From contig NZ_LMDG01000034.1 of assembly GCF_001426265.1 (NCBI RefSeq), positions 44,648 to 108,647 on the forward strand: a stretch of DNA of 64,000 nucleotides. The letters are read 5' to 3'. The notes under the pieces are model-generated. The model had not been told where the DNA came from, searched no databases, and saw only the letters and a list, made by a program, of their open reading frames with translations. Source of the stretch: Rhizobium sp. Root1220. GTDB lineage: Bacteria; Pseudomonadota; Alphaproteobacteria; Rhizobiales; Rhizobiaceae. The translations under genes and the position numbers were made by a program. The first letter of the stretch is position 1. The number at the start of each line of letters is the position of its first letter. Of the stretch, positions 26,889-36,812 are shown piece by piece.

Positions 26889-27929
26889 ATGAGTGAAGCC
26901 GCGCGCCTGATATCCTCGGAAAAGCGAGGCGAAGACCTGGATGTGACGTTGCGCCCGCAGTCACTGGACGAATTTACCGGACAGGCAGAAGCGCGCGCCA
27001 ATCTCAAGATCTTCATCGAGGCCGCGAAGAACCGCGGCGAGGCTCTGGACCACGTCCTGTTCGTCGGGCCGCCCGGCCTCGGCAAGACAACGCTGGCGCA
27101 GATCATGGCCAAGGAACTCGGCGTCAACTTCCGCTCCACATCAGGCCCAGTCATTGCCAAGGCCGGCGATCTGGCGGCACTTCTCACCAACCTCGAAGAG
27201 CGCGACGTGCTTTTCATCGACGAAATTCATCGGCTCAGTCCGGCCGTCGAGGAAATCCTCTATCCGGCAATGGAGGATTTTCAGCTCGACCTCATCATCG
27301 GCGAAGGCCCTGCCGCCCGCTCGGTGAAGATCGACCTGTCGAAGTTCACGCTGGTTGCCGCCACGACCCGCCTTGGCCTGCTGACGACACCGCTGCGCGA
27401 TCGCTTCGGCATTCCGGTGCGGCTGAGCTTCTATACGGTCGACGAACTGGAGTTGATCGTGCGGCGCGGCGCGCGCCTGATGAGCCTGCCGATAACCGAC
27501 GAGGGTGCCCGCGAGATTGCCCGGCGCGCCCGCGGCACGCCGCGTATTGCCGGCCGCTTGCTGCGCCGCGTGCGCGACTTTGCCGAAGTCGCAAGGGCCG
27601 AGGCCGTCACACGGGAAATTGCCGACGAGGCGCTGACCCGCCTGCTGGTCGACAATATGGGGCTCGATCAACTCGACAAGCGCTACCTCAACATGATCGC
27701 TGTCAATTTCGGCGGCGGCCCGGTCGGCATCGAGACCATCGCGGCAGGTCTTTCAGAGCCGCGCGACGCGATCGAGGACATCATCGAGCCCTACATGATC
27801 CAGCAGGGTTTTATCCAGCGTACGCCGCGCGGCCGCGTGCTCACAGCCACCGCCTGGAAGCATCTCGGCATGCAGCCGCCCAAGGATCTGGAAGCGGCGC
27901 AGTTCCGGCTCTTCCAGGAAGACGATTAG
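26889..27929 (+). CDS. ruvB: Holliday junction branch migration helicase RuvB
   Basis: RuvB is the hexameric AAA+ motor of branch migration. The 346-residue protein has Walker A GPPGLGKTT, Walker B FIDEIHR, sensor 1 VAATTRLGLLTTPLRDRFG and a winged-helix C-terminus (IQRTPRGRVLTATAWKHL). The start is the ATG at 26889 (MSEAARL); an in-frame TTG five codons upstream is unlikely. The gene follows ruvA by 79 nt. Confidence 0.97.
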   Translation: MSEAARLISSEKRGEDLDVTLRPQSLDEFTGQAEARANLKIFIEAAKNRGEALDHVLFVGPPGLGKTTLAQIMAKELGVNFRSTSGPVIAKAGDLAALLTNLEERDVLFIDEIHRLSPAVEEILYPAMEDFQLDLIIGEGPAARSVKIDLSKFTLVAATTRLGLLTTPLRDRFGIPVRLSFYTVDELELIVRRGARLMSLPITDEGAREIARRARGTPRIAGRLLRRVRDFAEVARAEAVTREIADEALTRLLVDNMGLDQLDKRYLNMIAVNFGGGPVGIETIAAGLSEPRDAIEDIIEPYMIQQGFIQRTPRGRVLTATAWKHLGMQPPKDLEAAQFRLFQEDD

Positions 27930-27966
27930 GCGCAGCTATCCGCGGAGTGCAAGAAAGGACAAGCCG

Positions 27967-28530
27967 ATGCCCGCCTTCGATCCCTGCCGATCCTTCCGCA
28001 AGCTTGCCTACAACAACGCCCTTGCGAACCATCGGCTGCATGACGCGTGTGCAAAGCTGAAGCCCGGCGAATTCGAGGCCGTGCGGATCAGTTTCTTTCC
28101 GTCGATCAAGGCGACGCTCAATCACATCCTGACCGTCGACTGGTTCTATGTCGATGGGCTGGAAGGTGGGACGCTTGGCCCCAGGGCATGGGAAATCGAG
28201 GAGCCTTTCGGTGACCTCGCAGTGCTTGCAACAGAACAAGCTAAGGTCGATCGCCGGCTGCTGGCCCTGTGCGAATTGCTGACTCCGGAAAAGCTGGCCT
28301 CGGTGATTGACCTGCACCGCCAAGGCCGCATCCAACGTGAGAGGATGGATGATGTGCTCGGCCATCTGTTTCAGCACCAGACGCATCATCGTGGGCAGGT
28401 GCACGCGATGATGGCCGGCACGAGCGTCGCGCCACCACAACTCGACGAATTCATCGTCGCCGACGATGCGCGCTTCCGAAACGGCGATATCGCCGCCTTC
28501 GGCTGGAACGAAGAAACGTTGATGCGCTAG
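27967..28530 (+). CDS. DinB family protein
   Basis: The 187-residue protein has the DinB/YfiT four-helix fold with a triad of metal-binding histidines: one near KATLNHILTVDWF and two in HLFQHQTHHRGQVHAM. Members bind divalent metal; many are thiol-dependent transferases and others are unassigned. GAAAGG lies 8 nt before the ATG, 37 nt after ruvB, so the gene could be co-transcribed with ruvCAB. Its stop overlaps the acvB stop on the opposite strand by four bases. Confidence 0.9.
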   Translation: MPAFDPCRSFRKLAYNNALANHRLHDACAKLKPGEFEAVRISFFPSIKATLNHILTVDWFYVDGLEGGTLGPRAWEIEEPFGDLAVLATEQAKVDRRLLALCELLTPEKLASVIDLHRQGRIQRERMDDVLGHLFQHQTHHRGQVHAMMAGTSVAPPQLDEFIVADDARFRNGDIAAFGWNEETLMR

Positions 28531-29909
28531 TTCTGAAGCCGGGCCTTCAGACCATCGATGATCGTCTTGCTCAGCAACGCGTAGTCTTCATCGAAGTGGT
28601 GGTCTCCTGCCAGCACGGTGACGTCGACACCGCTTCCCTTCAGATCCGGGCAGGCCACGTCATCGTCGTCATCCTTCCCGTAAATGCACTGCACCATCTT
28701 CGGATCGACACTCTTCAGGTCCTCAATGGGGTTCCCGCCTGCGCCTTCGGTCTTCTGGCCAAGCCAGCCGAGGACCGAAATCTGATAGTCGACCTGATGC
28801 GAGAGCGACAGAAGCGATATCTGCACGACCGCACTCTTTGCCGCTGGCTTCAGGCGCGTGAATGCAGCTGGAACGACGTCGGCGCCGAAGGAATATCCGA
28901 CGAGCAGCACATGCTTCACCTTCCACTGCTTGCGATAGAACTCGATGATCTTTCCGAGATCGTCTGCCGTCTGCTGTGGTGTGCGCTCCGACCAGAAGTA
29001 GTGAAGGGAATCGACGCCGACGACCGGAATCCCCTGCTTCTGCAACGAGGCGCCCACCTCCTTGTCGATATCGCGCCAGCCGCCGTCACCGGAATAGACG
29101 ATCGCCATCGTATCGAAAGCAGGCTTCGCATCGAGAACCGTCAGCGGCAGCCCGAGCGGGTTGTCCGCACTGCCGGAAGCGTCGATCAGTTGCTCCAGCG
29201 TGTCGCCGAGCGCCGTCTGCGCATCATCCTGGGAGTCACGGATATCGATATCGGCATGTTTGGTCTTCAGCTCCTCGACATGCGCGCGGCCATCCTTGTT
29301 CGCCGATGCGGTGAATATCGCGATGATCGGATCGGGCAGCGATGTGTCGCTGAGGCCATAGATCATGCGGTCGCCGACCGTCTGCTTCTTGGCGGGCGTG
29401 CAAAGTTCCTTGACGAGCGGAATTCCCGCGGCGGAGTCGACCGCCAACGTCTGGCCAATGGTCGCATCCGGTGTTTGCGCCGCGATCGCCAGCGCCAGTG
29501 CGCCGCCTTCGCCGACACCGGCAATGATCGGCAGATGATAGGCGCTGTTTCCCGCGGCACGCTGAACCTGCTGACTCAGCGACTCGATGTCGGACACCAT
29601 GTAGATGCAGCCGTCATTCTGGCTGACATCGTAATTTCTCAGGGCGTTCATATAGGTCTGGAAATCGATCCCGATAACGACGGCGCCCTGCTCCACCAGT
29701 CGATCGGCCTCTGCCTTCTCATTGTCGCCCCAGCCGGCGCCATCGGAAATCAGGACCACAGCCCCCTTCACGTCGCCGTCGGGCAGAAAGACGCGCGGCG
29801 ATGGAATGAGCCCGGTCTCGAAGCTCTGTTTCGTTTCATCGGCCGCCAGGGCCGCAGGCACTGCCAGCAGTAGTGCGCAGGTTGCGGCTAGAAGGTATCT
29901 CTTCATCAT
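28527..29909 (-). CDS. acvB: AcvB/VirJ family periplasmic protein
   Basis: AcvB is a periplasmic serine hydrolase-fold protein; in Agrobacterium it hydrolyses lysyl-phosphatidylglycerol and is required for virulence. The 460-residue precursor has a signal peptide (KRYLLAATCALLLAVPAALA) and two related VirJ-type alpha/beta-hydrolase halves; the second carries the nucleophile motif GYSFGAD and a late GDHHFDED with the likely catalytic Asp/His. The ATG overlaps the lpiA stop (ATGA), so the lysyl-PG synthase and its hydrolase are translationally coupled. A second ATG one codon later is also possible. Confidence 0.92.
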   Translation of the reverse strand: MMKRYLLAATCALLLAVPAALAADETKQSFETGLIPSPRVFLPDGDVKGAVVLISDGAGWGDNEKAEADRLVEQGAVVIGIDFQTYMNALRNYDVSQNDGCIYMVSDIESLSQQVQRAAGNSAYHLPIIAGVGEGGALALAIAAQTPDATIGQTLAVDSAAGIPLVKELCTPAKKQTVGDRMIYGLSDTSLPDPIIAIFTASANKDGRAHVEELKTKHADIDIRDSQDDAQTALGDTLEQLIDASGSADNPLGLPLTVLDAKPAFDTMAIVYSGDGGWRDIDKEVGASLQKQGIPVVGVDSLHYFWSERTPQQTADDLGKIIEFYRKQWKVKHVLLVGYSFGADVVPAAFTRLKPAAKSAVVQISLLSLSHQVDYQISVLGWLGQKTEGAGGNPIEDLKSVDPKMVQCIYGKDDDDDVACPDLKGSGVDVTVLAGDHHFDEDYALLSKTIIDGLKARLQN

Positions 29910-32509
29910 TTTCTCACGACCCCTTTCAATCCGCCCCCGATCAGGAAGGTCGCGTCCATTAACGCGATCATTGGATTGCCTCCTCCAGACACCGCAAGAT
30001 ATCGCGGATGCCATTGCGGATGAAACTTGGATTTGAAGGCCCGGAGGCCTTTGAAGTTATAAAATCGCTCACCGTGCTCGAACACGGTGCTGCCGATGCG
30101 GTCCCATACCGGCGCCGCCTCGCGTTTCGACATGCCTGACAAGGGCGCCATGCCGAGGTTGAAGTGCGCGAAGCCTTCGCTGCGTAGGTATTCCATGATC
30201 TGCACGAACAGAAAGTCCATCGATCCCTTCGGCGCATCCGGCGAAAAGCGCATGAGATCGATGGTTCCCTCGTCCTTCGCGTCGGTGATCAAGATATTGG
30301 CAAAGGCAACGATCCTGCCTTCCAGCCTCAGTATGCCGACCGGCTGGGCGACAATGTAGTCCGGATCGAAGGAACCGAGCGAGAAACCTTTCTCCTTGGC
30401 ATTATGATCCGCCAGCCAGGCATTTGAAACCGCGGCGATCTCCTCCATGATCAGAGGCACGCTTTCAGGCAAGATGACTTCGAAATGCAGGCCGTCGCGC
30501 TGGGCGCGACTGGCCGTCTGACGCAGGTTCGCCCACTTGCCGCCCTTCATCTCGAAACCCCCGAGATCGGCAATGGCGAGTTCGCCGAGCTTGAAGGCCC
30601 GCAGCCCCGCATCAGCGCAAGGGGAAAGCAGCGTCGGCGAAATCTGGTAGAATACCGCACGGCAACCGGCAGCGCGCGCCGACTCCACAAAACGCCATAC
30701 CAGTTCCGGGACTGCGCTGCGCTCGCCAATGGGATCGAACAGCGCAATCCACGAGCGACCCTGCCGTCCATACATGATGAAGGCGTCGCCCTTTTCGGAA
30801 AACATTATGCTCTTGTCGCCCATGCGCACGAGGTTGGCATCGGCGAAGCGCTGCTTTTCGACGATTGCAACGGCGCGTTTAAGCGAATCGTCCGATGCCG
30901 GTTCGGGCTTGGAGGTCGCTGGACGCAGCAGACTGAAGATGGCGATCGCCGACGACAGGATCGTGATCCCGAGCGCGGCTCGCAGCCCGCGCGGCGCTTC
31001 CCCGGCAAATTCGAACTGCCACCACAGCTTGCTGCTGTATTCGACGTCGCGATAGACGAACAGCAGGATGACGATCGTGCCAACGCAGATGACGGCGATC
31101 GCGGTCAGCCAGGAGGCAGTCAGCGTCTGGTTGAGGAGGGACGCTCGCCGGCGGAAAAGGCGGCGGCTGACGAAAAGGCCAAAGATCAGGAAGCCGAGGA
31201 AACAGGCTTCGACCAGCGCGATCGCCTTCAGCAATGAAAGCGCCAGTGCCGTCGCGGCTGAAAGGATCGAGACCCACCAGGCACCGTCGAGCTTCTGCCC
31301 CAGTCCACGCGCGGCGACGATCAGCGCCAGACCGAGCAGGCTCGACAGGAAATGCGCGCCTTCCACGATCGGTAGCGGCACGTAATTCGCGAGAAACTCC
31401 AGGTTTTCGTCCGGTGTCGGCGTGACGCTCGAAAAGACAAGCATGACACCGAGAAGCAGCGACAGCGTGGACAGCAGCTGTGGCATGAGGCGGATGCCGA
31501 TCCGGCGAATTCCGGAGGCAACCGGATGACCGGCAAAGCGGCGAAGCTCCGTGGCCGAAACGGCAAGCACGGCGAGCAGCAGCGGCAGCACATGGTAGAT
31601 GAGCCGGTACAGCACCAGCGAACCGAGAACCGCATCGATATTCACCGCGCTGCCGAGCGCGGCGATGATGACGGTTTCGAACACACCAAGGCCAGCCGGG
31701 ACGTGGCTGAGAACGCCGAGACCGACGGCAATCGCATAGACCGCCAGGAACACCGGCCAGCCGATCGCGGTCTGCGGCAGCAGGACGTAAAGGACGGTCG
31801 CCGAAGCGGCGATATCAAAGGCGGTGACGAGAAACTGCCGCGACCAGGTGCGTGAATCCGGGAGGCGGATTGCAATCGGGCCGATCTTCAGCGCACGGTC
31901 ACCGCGGCCAATAATCAGGACCACACCGAGCGCGGCGATGATGGCGCCGGCTACCAACCGCAGCAGGAAGCTGCTTACATTTATCAGCGGAGCTATCTGA
32001 TCCGCGATGACCAGCAGAGCAATCGCCGCGACCCCGGCCAGCCCGAGCCCGAAGGACAATGTGACGAACGCGATGACCCGGCCGATCTCCTCGGGCTTCA
32101 GGCCAAGACGGGAATAGGCGCGGTAGCGGATCGCGCCGCCGCTCAGCGCCCCGAAGCCGGCCGTGTTGCCGACGGCATAGGCGCTGAAAGCCGTCAGCGC
32201 CACCTGCGGCAGGGGCAGCTTCCTGCCCACATAGTCGATTGCGTTTATGTCGTAGCAAATCAGGGCCATGAAGCTGAGGCCGGTGAACAACAGGGCCAGC
32301 AGGATCGAGCTGACCTTCGTTGCAGCGAGTGCCTGGACCACGTCGTCGTAACGCACTTCGTTCGTCAGTTGCACGATCGCGAAGCCGACCAGGCAAAACA
32401 GCGCAAACGTCGCAACAGCCGTCAGAACAGCGCGGTAGCGTCTGAACCATTCACGAAGCGAGAATTCGTCCGCGTCTTCAATCTCTTCCAAATTGCCGTG
32501 CCCCGACAT
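29906..32509 (-). CDS. lpiA: Lysylphosphatidylglycerol synthase/flippase LpiA (MprF family)
   Basis: LpiA transfers lysine from Lys-tRNA to phosphatidylglycerol and flips the product, reducing surface negative charge; it is acid-inducible in Rhizobium tropici and Sinorhizobium. The protein has about 867 residues: roughly fourteen transmembrane segments over residues 25-540, with the flippase core and PVFLAVYAIAVGLGVLSHVP, and a cytoplasmic DUF2156 synthase domain from about residue 560 (DKSIMFSEKGDAFIMYGRQG, then FAHFNLGMAPLSGM). GGTGGAAG precedes the ATG at 32509. It forms an operon with acvB. Confidence 0.95.
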   Translation of the reverse strand: MSGHGNLEEIEDADEFSLREWFRRYRAVLTAVATFALFCLVGFAIVQLTNEVRYDDVVQALAATKVSSILLALLFTGLSFMALICYDINAIDYVGRKLPLPQVALTAFSAYAVGNTAGFGALSGGAIRYRAYSRLGLKPEEIGRVIAFVTLSFGLGLAGVAAIALLVIADQIAPLINVSSFLLRLVAGAIIAALGVVLIIGRGDRALKIGPIAIRLPDSRTWSRQFLVTAFDIAASATVLYVLLPQTAIGWPVFLAVYAIAVGLGVLSHVPAGLGVFETVIIAALGSAVNIDAVLGSLVLYRLIYHVLPLLLAVLAVSATELRRFAGHPVASGIRRIGIRLMPQLLSTLSLLLGVMLVFSSVTPTPDENLEFLANYVPLPIVEGAHFLSSLLGLALIVAARGLGQKLDGAWWVSILSAATALALSLLKAIALVEACFLGFLIFGLFVSRRLFRRRASLLNQTLTASWLTAIAVICVGTIVILLFVYRDVEYSSKLWWQFEFAGEAPRGLRAALGITILSSAIAIFSLLRPATSKPEPASDDSLKRAVAIVEKQRFADANLVRMGDKSIMFSEKGDAFIMYGRQGRSWIALFDPIGERSAVPELVWRFVESARAAGCRAVFYQISPTLLSPCADAGLRAFKLGELAIADLGGFEMKGGKWANLRQTASRAQRDGLHFEVILPESVPLIMEEIAAVSNAWLADHNAKEKGFSLGSFDPDYIVAQPVGILRLEGRIVAFANILITDAKDEGTIDLMRFSPDAPKGSMDFLFVQIMEYLRSEGFAHFNLGMAPLSGMSKREAAPVWDRIGSTVFEHGERFYNFKGLRAFKSKFHPQWHPRYLAVSGGGNPMIALMDATFLIGGGLKGVVRK

Positions 32510-32727
32510 CTTCCACCGTCGCAATATTCGAGTTTGGCGGGAATCATTTCCAAAACCGTAACATAGCCAGCGCGCAATCTCGATGAACGCCCACTCTATG
32601 CCATGCCATGCCGACGTGCCTCTTCATCTTCAATTGGGGCAATTTTGGCGCAGACGGCAGATCAGCGCATTGCATTTTCGTAACGTATGAAAGACCTTCC
32701 CGTCTGATCCGGAACGGGAGGACGCAC

Positions 32728-33105
32728 ATGCATGAAACGGCAGCGATCATCGCACTTATCCTCGGCCGCCTTCTGCTCGGCGGTCTTTTCGTCGTGGGAG
32801 GCATACACCACTTCTTCCTGGTCGTTCCATTGACCAACGCGATCGAGGCACGCGGAATTCCGTTGGCGAAATGGGTGCTGTTCGCCGGGACGACATTTCA
32901 GCTGATTGCGGGCACGCTTCTGATCGGTGGCCTGTTCGTTGCACCCGCGGCGCTTGGCCTGGCGGCATTCACGGCAGTGGCGTCGATCATGCTGCTCGAC
33001 TTCTGGAACATGGAAGGCATCGCACGCGATCACGCGGTCAACGGATGGCAACTGAACCTTGCTGTCATCGGCGGCCTTCTGATCGCGGCCGCCAGCACAA
33101 TGTAG
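32728..33105 (+). CDS. DoxX family membrane protein
   Basis: This 125-residue protein has four transmembrane helices and the DoxX-like phrases GRLLLGGLFVVGGIHHF and PLTNAIEARGIPLAKWVL. GGGAGG lies 7 nt before the ATG at 32728; the longer upstream frame has no site. It is divergent from lpiA across about 220 nt that should hold both promoters. DoxX proteins are linked to redox or quinone-related functions, but this one is unassigned. Confidence 0.88.
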   Translation: MHETAAIIALILGRLLLGGLFVVGGIHHFFLVVPLTNAIEARGIPLAKWVLFAGTTFQLIAGTLLIGGLFVAPAALGLAAFTAVASIMLLDFWNMEGIARDHAVNGWQLNLAVIGGLLIAAASTM

Positions 33106-33138
33106 GTGCAAGAGCGGCCGATCAAATCAAAACGTGGC

Positions 33139-35253
33139 TTACGCGGCCGTACCGGGCTCCGGTTTCTGCTGCATCGCAAACCGGGCGGCAGCCGCACGCG
33201 CTTCCGCATCGCGCCCCTCGCTCGAGACCTGCACCGTAGGCACCGCGAACTCGATGCCGTTCTCCTTGAAAGCGTTTCTGATCATGGCGAGCGCGTTGCG
33301 GCGGATGACGAATTGCTCGCCGGGCTTGGTCGTCATCGACAGTCGTATCTCGATCGCAAACTCGCCGAATTGCTCCACGCCCTTCATTTTAAGGGTCTCG
33401 ATGATATGCGGGGCATATTCGGGGGTATCCAGTAACTGCTGGCCGATCTGCTTGATGACTTTTTTCGCCTTTACCAGATCCGTATCATAGGTGACGTTCA
33501 GCGATATCTTGTCGATCGTCCAGTCGCGTTGGAGGTTCTTGACCGCGCCAAGTTCGCCAAACGGCACCGTCGTGAGTGGTCCGCGATGATGCCGCAACCG
33601 CACCGACCGCAAGCTGAAGGCTTCCACCACGCCTTTGTGGCTTCCGCTCTCGATATATTCGCCGACCCGGAAAGCGTCGTCCCATAGATAGAACATGCCG
33701 CTGATCACATCCTTGACGATTGTCTGCGCGCCGAAGCCGACGGCAACGCCCACGACACCGGCGCCGGCGATCAACGGCGCAATTTCCACGCCAAGCCCGG
33801 AAAGTACCATCAGAACCGCGATAACAGCGATGACCACGGCGAGGATATTGCGAAAGATCGGCAAGAGCGTCTGGAGGCGCGCACGTCCTGCCCTATCCTC
33901 GTCGCTGCTGGCGCCATCCAGCGGTGAGTCTTCAAGCCTGCCATTGATGTAGGCACGCAGCAGATGCCAGAGGAGATCGGCAGCAAGCAGGATAACGATG
34001 CCGCCGATCGAGCCGCGCGTGATGCGGTCGACCATCGTCTCGCCCGCGGCCATTCGGTCCGCTGCAAAGCCGAGTATGCGCCCAAGCCAGACAGCCGCTG
34101 CGGCGATGATGACCGCGCGCACGCCGCGATCAAGTAGCACCGCCGCGATCCGGCGCCTTGCCAGGAAACCTGCCTCCGCCTGATGGAGAGCACGCACCGA
34201 AAGCGTCGCAACACGCAACGCGCGCGGCAGAAGCAACAGGTAGATGCCGATCCACAGCGTAAGGTTCAACCCCGCCACCCACAGCAGCCAAAGGACGACG
34301 AAATAGATGGTCAACAGCCATGACACCGTGCCGCTTCTGTGCCCGCCTTCGGTGGGACGCGACCAGACCGTCTCCGTGGCAATCGCGAACAGCCCGATGC
34401 CAAGCGTATAGGCCAGCAGATAGCGCGATCCGCTGGAAAAACCGAGCGGCAGCATGAGCTGGATGATCACCCAGCCGAACGCGAAATAGATCGCGAAAAT
34501 GGCGCAGCGACGGAACCAGAACAGCGCCGTGGCCCGCGATACCTCCCGTTCACCATCTGCGTTCGGAAGGGTGACCAGCACCACCAGCAATCGGCCGAAC
34601 GAGATGGTGAGCCGTGCCACGAGCAGCGCAATGGCGATCGCTATTGCCATTGATTGGGTGATTGGCGGCCATTTGAAGACAACCAGCGGCACGAGTGTCG
34701 CAACACCGAAGACCAGCGCCGGCACGATCCGGTAGACGAGGTTTGCAGCAGCATGGTGTGCGACCGTGACAACCTCGCCGTCCGCTCGCCGGATGCGGGG
34801 CTTGGGGACCATCAATCTGAACAGGATCTCCGCCAGCGGACCGGCCACGAACAGCGCCACGACTTCGATCGTGATCAGCACCCAGCCGCTCGGCTTGACC
34901 TCCCTCTCGACGATCACCGAGGCCGTTTCCACCTCGGCGGGCAACTCCATCGCGGCAGCGGACACCATGTCGAAATGCTTGCGGGCATGCCCAAGCAACT
35001 CGGACAGTACCGACATCTGGTCGTCGGACATCGCATCGGCGGGCGGCGCGGCTTGCATTTGCGTCGCCATCCACTGCTTGACCTGTGGCGTCTCCATGAG
35101 CTGCATCATCTGTCGCACCTCCGCCGGTGGCGCCCCAGTCGGCTGAGGCGCCACCGCAACTGGTGTCTGCGCTCCGGCGCTCGCCGCGGCTAAAATGACG
35201 ATCGTCAGCATCACCAGTCGCAGCAACCCGCGCGCGCCAATTCCCAGATCCAT
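33139..35253 (-). CDS. Mechanosensitive ion channel family protein (MscS-like, large)
   Basis: This 704-residue protein has a signal peptide (LLRLVMLTIVILAAASAGAQ), a periplasmic region of about 130 residues, about eight or more transmembrane segments and a C-terminal MscS module. The pore-lining helix and beta domain are visible in IAGAGVVGVAVGFGAQ, VKDVISGMFYLWDDAFRVGE and the later VEAFSLRSVRLRHHRG. This resembles the MscM/YbdG-type larger channels that open under osmotic downshock. It converges on the DoxX gene (33-nt gap). Gating properties cannot be read from sequence. Confidence 0.92.
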   Translation of the reverse strand: MDLGIGARGLLRLVMLTIVILAAASAGAQTPVAVAPQPTGAPPAEVRQMMQLMETPQVKQWMATQMQAAPPADAMSDDQMSVLSELLGHARKHFDMVSAAAMELPAEVETASVIVEREVKPSGWVLITIEVVALFVAGPLAEILFRLMVPKPRIRRADGEVVTVAHHAAANLVYRIVPALVFGVATLVPLVVFKWPPITQSMAIAIAIALLVARLTISFGRLLVVLVTLPNADGEREVSRATALFWFRRCAIFAIYFAFGWVIIQLMLPLGFSSGSRYLLAYTLGIGLFAIATETVWSRPTEGGHRSGTVSWLLTIYFVVLWLLWVAGLNLTLWIGIYLLLLPRALRVATLSVRALHQAEAGFLARRRIAAVLLDRGVRAVIIAAAAVWLGRILGFAADRMAAGETMVDRITRGSIGGIVILLAADLLWHLLRAYINGRLEDSPLDGASSDEDRAGRARLQTLLPIFRNILAVVIAVIAVLMVLSGLGVEIAPLIAGAGVVGVAVGFGAQTIVKDVISGMFYLWDDAFRVGEYIESGSHKGVVEAFSLRSVRLRHHRGPLTTVPFGELGAVKNLQRDWTIDKISLNVTYDTDLVKAKKVIKQIGQQLLDTPEYAPHIIETLKMKGVEQFGEFAIEIRLSMTTKPGEQFVIRRNALAMIRNAFKENGIEFAVPTVQVSSEGRDAEARAAAARFAMQQKPEPGTAA

Positions 35254-35300
35254 TCACCGAGCCTCCGATATCCGTGGCTCACCTTATATCGCGGCGCGCG

Positions 35301-35333
35301 AAAGAAAAGCCCGCGCGGTTGCGCCGCACGGGC
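35301..35333 (-). terminator. Intrinsic terminator after the 6PGDH gene
   Basis: Arms at 35309-35318 and 35324-35333 form a hairpin with one internal mismatch; on the minus strand it is followed by TTTTCTTT. Confidence 0.75.
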
Positions 35334-35359
35334 CGGAAAATCCGTTTATGGAGAACAGG

Positions 35360-36379
35360 TTATTCTTTGGCTTTCTCGACATGGCCGCCGAAGCCGGCCC
35401 GCATGGCGGACAGCACCTTGTTCGCGAACTCGTCGTTGTCGCGCGAGGAAAAACGGCCGTAAAGCGCGGCACTCAAGACCGGTGTCGGTACACTTTCATC
35501 GATCGCCGCCATGATCGTCCAGCGTCCTTCGCCGGAGTCGGAAACACGGCCGGCATATTTCCCAAGCGCCGGGTCTGCATGCAGGGCATCGGACGTCAGG
35601 TCGAGCAGCCACGAGGTAATGACGCTGCCACGGCGCCACACCTCGGCGACGTCCTGCAGATTGAGGTCATACCGGTAGTATTCGGGGTGGGCGAGCGGCG
35701 CCGTCTCGGCATCCACCTCATGCGTATCCGAACCGATATTGGCACGCTTCAGGATGTTGAGCCCTTCGGCATAGGCCGCCATCAAACCGTATTCGATGCC
35801 ATTGTGCACCATCTTGACGAAGTGGCCCGCTCCGTGCGGGCCGCAATGAAGATATCCCTGCTCGGCTGTGCTGCCCGGGACGACAGTTCGATTTTCGGAG
35901 GGTGAAACGGAACCCTGGCCAGGCGCGAGCGACGCGAAGATCGGGGAAAGCGACTGTACGATGCCCTTTTCACCACCGATCATCAGGCAGTAGCCGCGCT
36001 CGAGGCCGAAGACACCACCGCTGGTGCCGACGTCGACATAGTGGATGCCCTTGGTGATCAGCTCGGCGCCACGGCGAATATCGTCGTGGTAGTAAGAGTT
36101 GCCGCCATCGATGATGATATCGTCGTCGTGAAGCAGTGGCAGCAGCTGTGCGATGACCTTGTCCGTGATGGCGGCGGGCAGCATCAACCAGACGGCCCGG
36201 GGGCGCGAAAGCTTCGAGACGAACTCTTCGAGAGACGCACTGCCGACAGCCCCCTTGCCGACCAGATCGGCAACGTTTTCCGTTTTCGCATCGTAGACGA
36301 TGCACTCATGGCCATCACGCATCAAGCGCTGGACCATATAATTGCCCATCCGGCCCAAACCCACCATGCCAAGCTGCAT
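35360..36379 (-). CDS. gnd: 6-phosphogluconate dehydrogenase, short (NAD-type) form
   Basis: The enzyme oxidatively decarboxylates 6-phosphogluconate to ribulose 5-phosphate. The 339-residue protein has the Rossmann motif GMVGLGRMGNYMVQRL, the substrate motifs IIDGGNSYYHDD and DVGTSGGVFGLERG, and the catalytic lysine in GHFVKMVHNGIEYG. At about 340 residues it is the short class (GndA/YqeC type), which usually prefers NAD, rather than the 470-residue NADP enzyme. It is monocistronic with a terminator. Confidence 0.93.
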   Translation of the reverse strand: MQLGMVGLGRMGNYMVQRLMRDGHECIVYDAKTENVADLVGKGAVGSASLEEFVSKLSRPRAVWLMLPAAITDKVIAQLLPLLHDDDIIIDGGNSYYHDDIRRGAELITKGIHYVDVGTSGGVFGLERGYCLMIGGEKGIVQSLSPIFASLAPGQGSVSPSENRTVVPGSTAEQGYLHCGPHGAGHFVKMVHNGIEYGLMAAYAEGLNILKRANIGSDTHEVDAETAPLAHPEYYRYDLNLQDVAEVWRRGSVITSWLLDLTSDALHADPALGKYAGRVSDSGEGRWTIMAAIDESVPTPVLSAALYGRFSSRDNDEFANKVLSAMRAGFGGHVEKAKE

Positions 36380-36665
36380 CTCAAATCTCCTGAAATCTAA
36401 TCGATATGATTGCGGAAACTAGCACTCGCCCTGCAGCAAGCAAGAGAAGTCTGCGTGACGTTGGCCATCGGGCGTAGAGCGCAAGCCGAAATGCCACCTG
36501 CGACAAGCGAATTGGCGGCGAGCGCGATAGCCGTCGGTCACAGCCCGCCGACGACCCGCGTGCCAAGCCCACGGCCAACCCTGGAAGCACAAACAGAAAC
36601 GCCCGCTGCAAGGCAACGGGCGTTTTGGACGATGGCCTACTCAAAACGAGCGGCGATACGAATTC
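36380..36665. other. Intergenic region between DUF1127 gene and gnd
   Basis: No gene is evident. It holds the DUF1127 terminator at its right and presumably the gnd promoter. Confidence 0.4.
36590..36626 (-). terminator. Intrinsic terminator after the DUF1127 gene
   Basis: AACGCCCG at 36598-36605 pairs with CGGGCGTT at 36617-36624; on the minus strand TCTGTTTGTG follows. Confidence 0.65.
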
Positions 36666-36812
36666 TTAGCGGCCGACCGCGTCGCGTGCAACGCGATGGA
36701 TGTCCGAGCGGTCGATGCCGAGGTCGTGCAGATCGCGGTTGGACATGCGGCCGAGTTCAGTGATCGTCTGACGGTACTTGCGCCAGTTATTGAAGGAGCG
36801 TGCTACGTTCAT
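36666..36812 (-). CDS. DUF1127 small arginine-rich protein
   Basis: This 48-residue protein begins MNVARSFNNWRKYRQTI and continues ELGRMSNRDLHDLGIDRSD, the standard DUF1127 pattern, ending AVGR. GGGG lies before the ATG. In Agrobacterium such small proteins affect growth and nutrient uptake, and their mRNAs are frequent sRNA targets in alphaproteobacteria. It is monocistronic with its own terminator. Confidence 0.9.
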   Translation of the reverse strand: MNVARSFNNWRKYRQTITELGRMSNRDLHDLGIDRSDIHRVARDAVGR

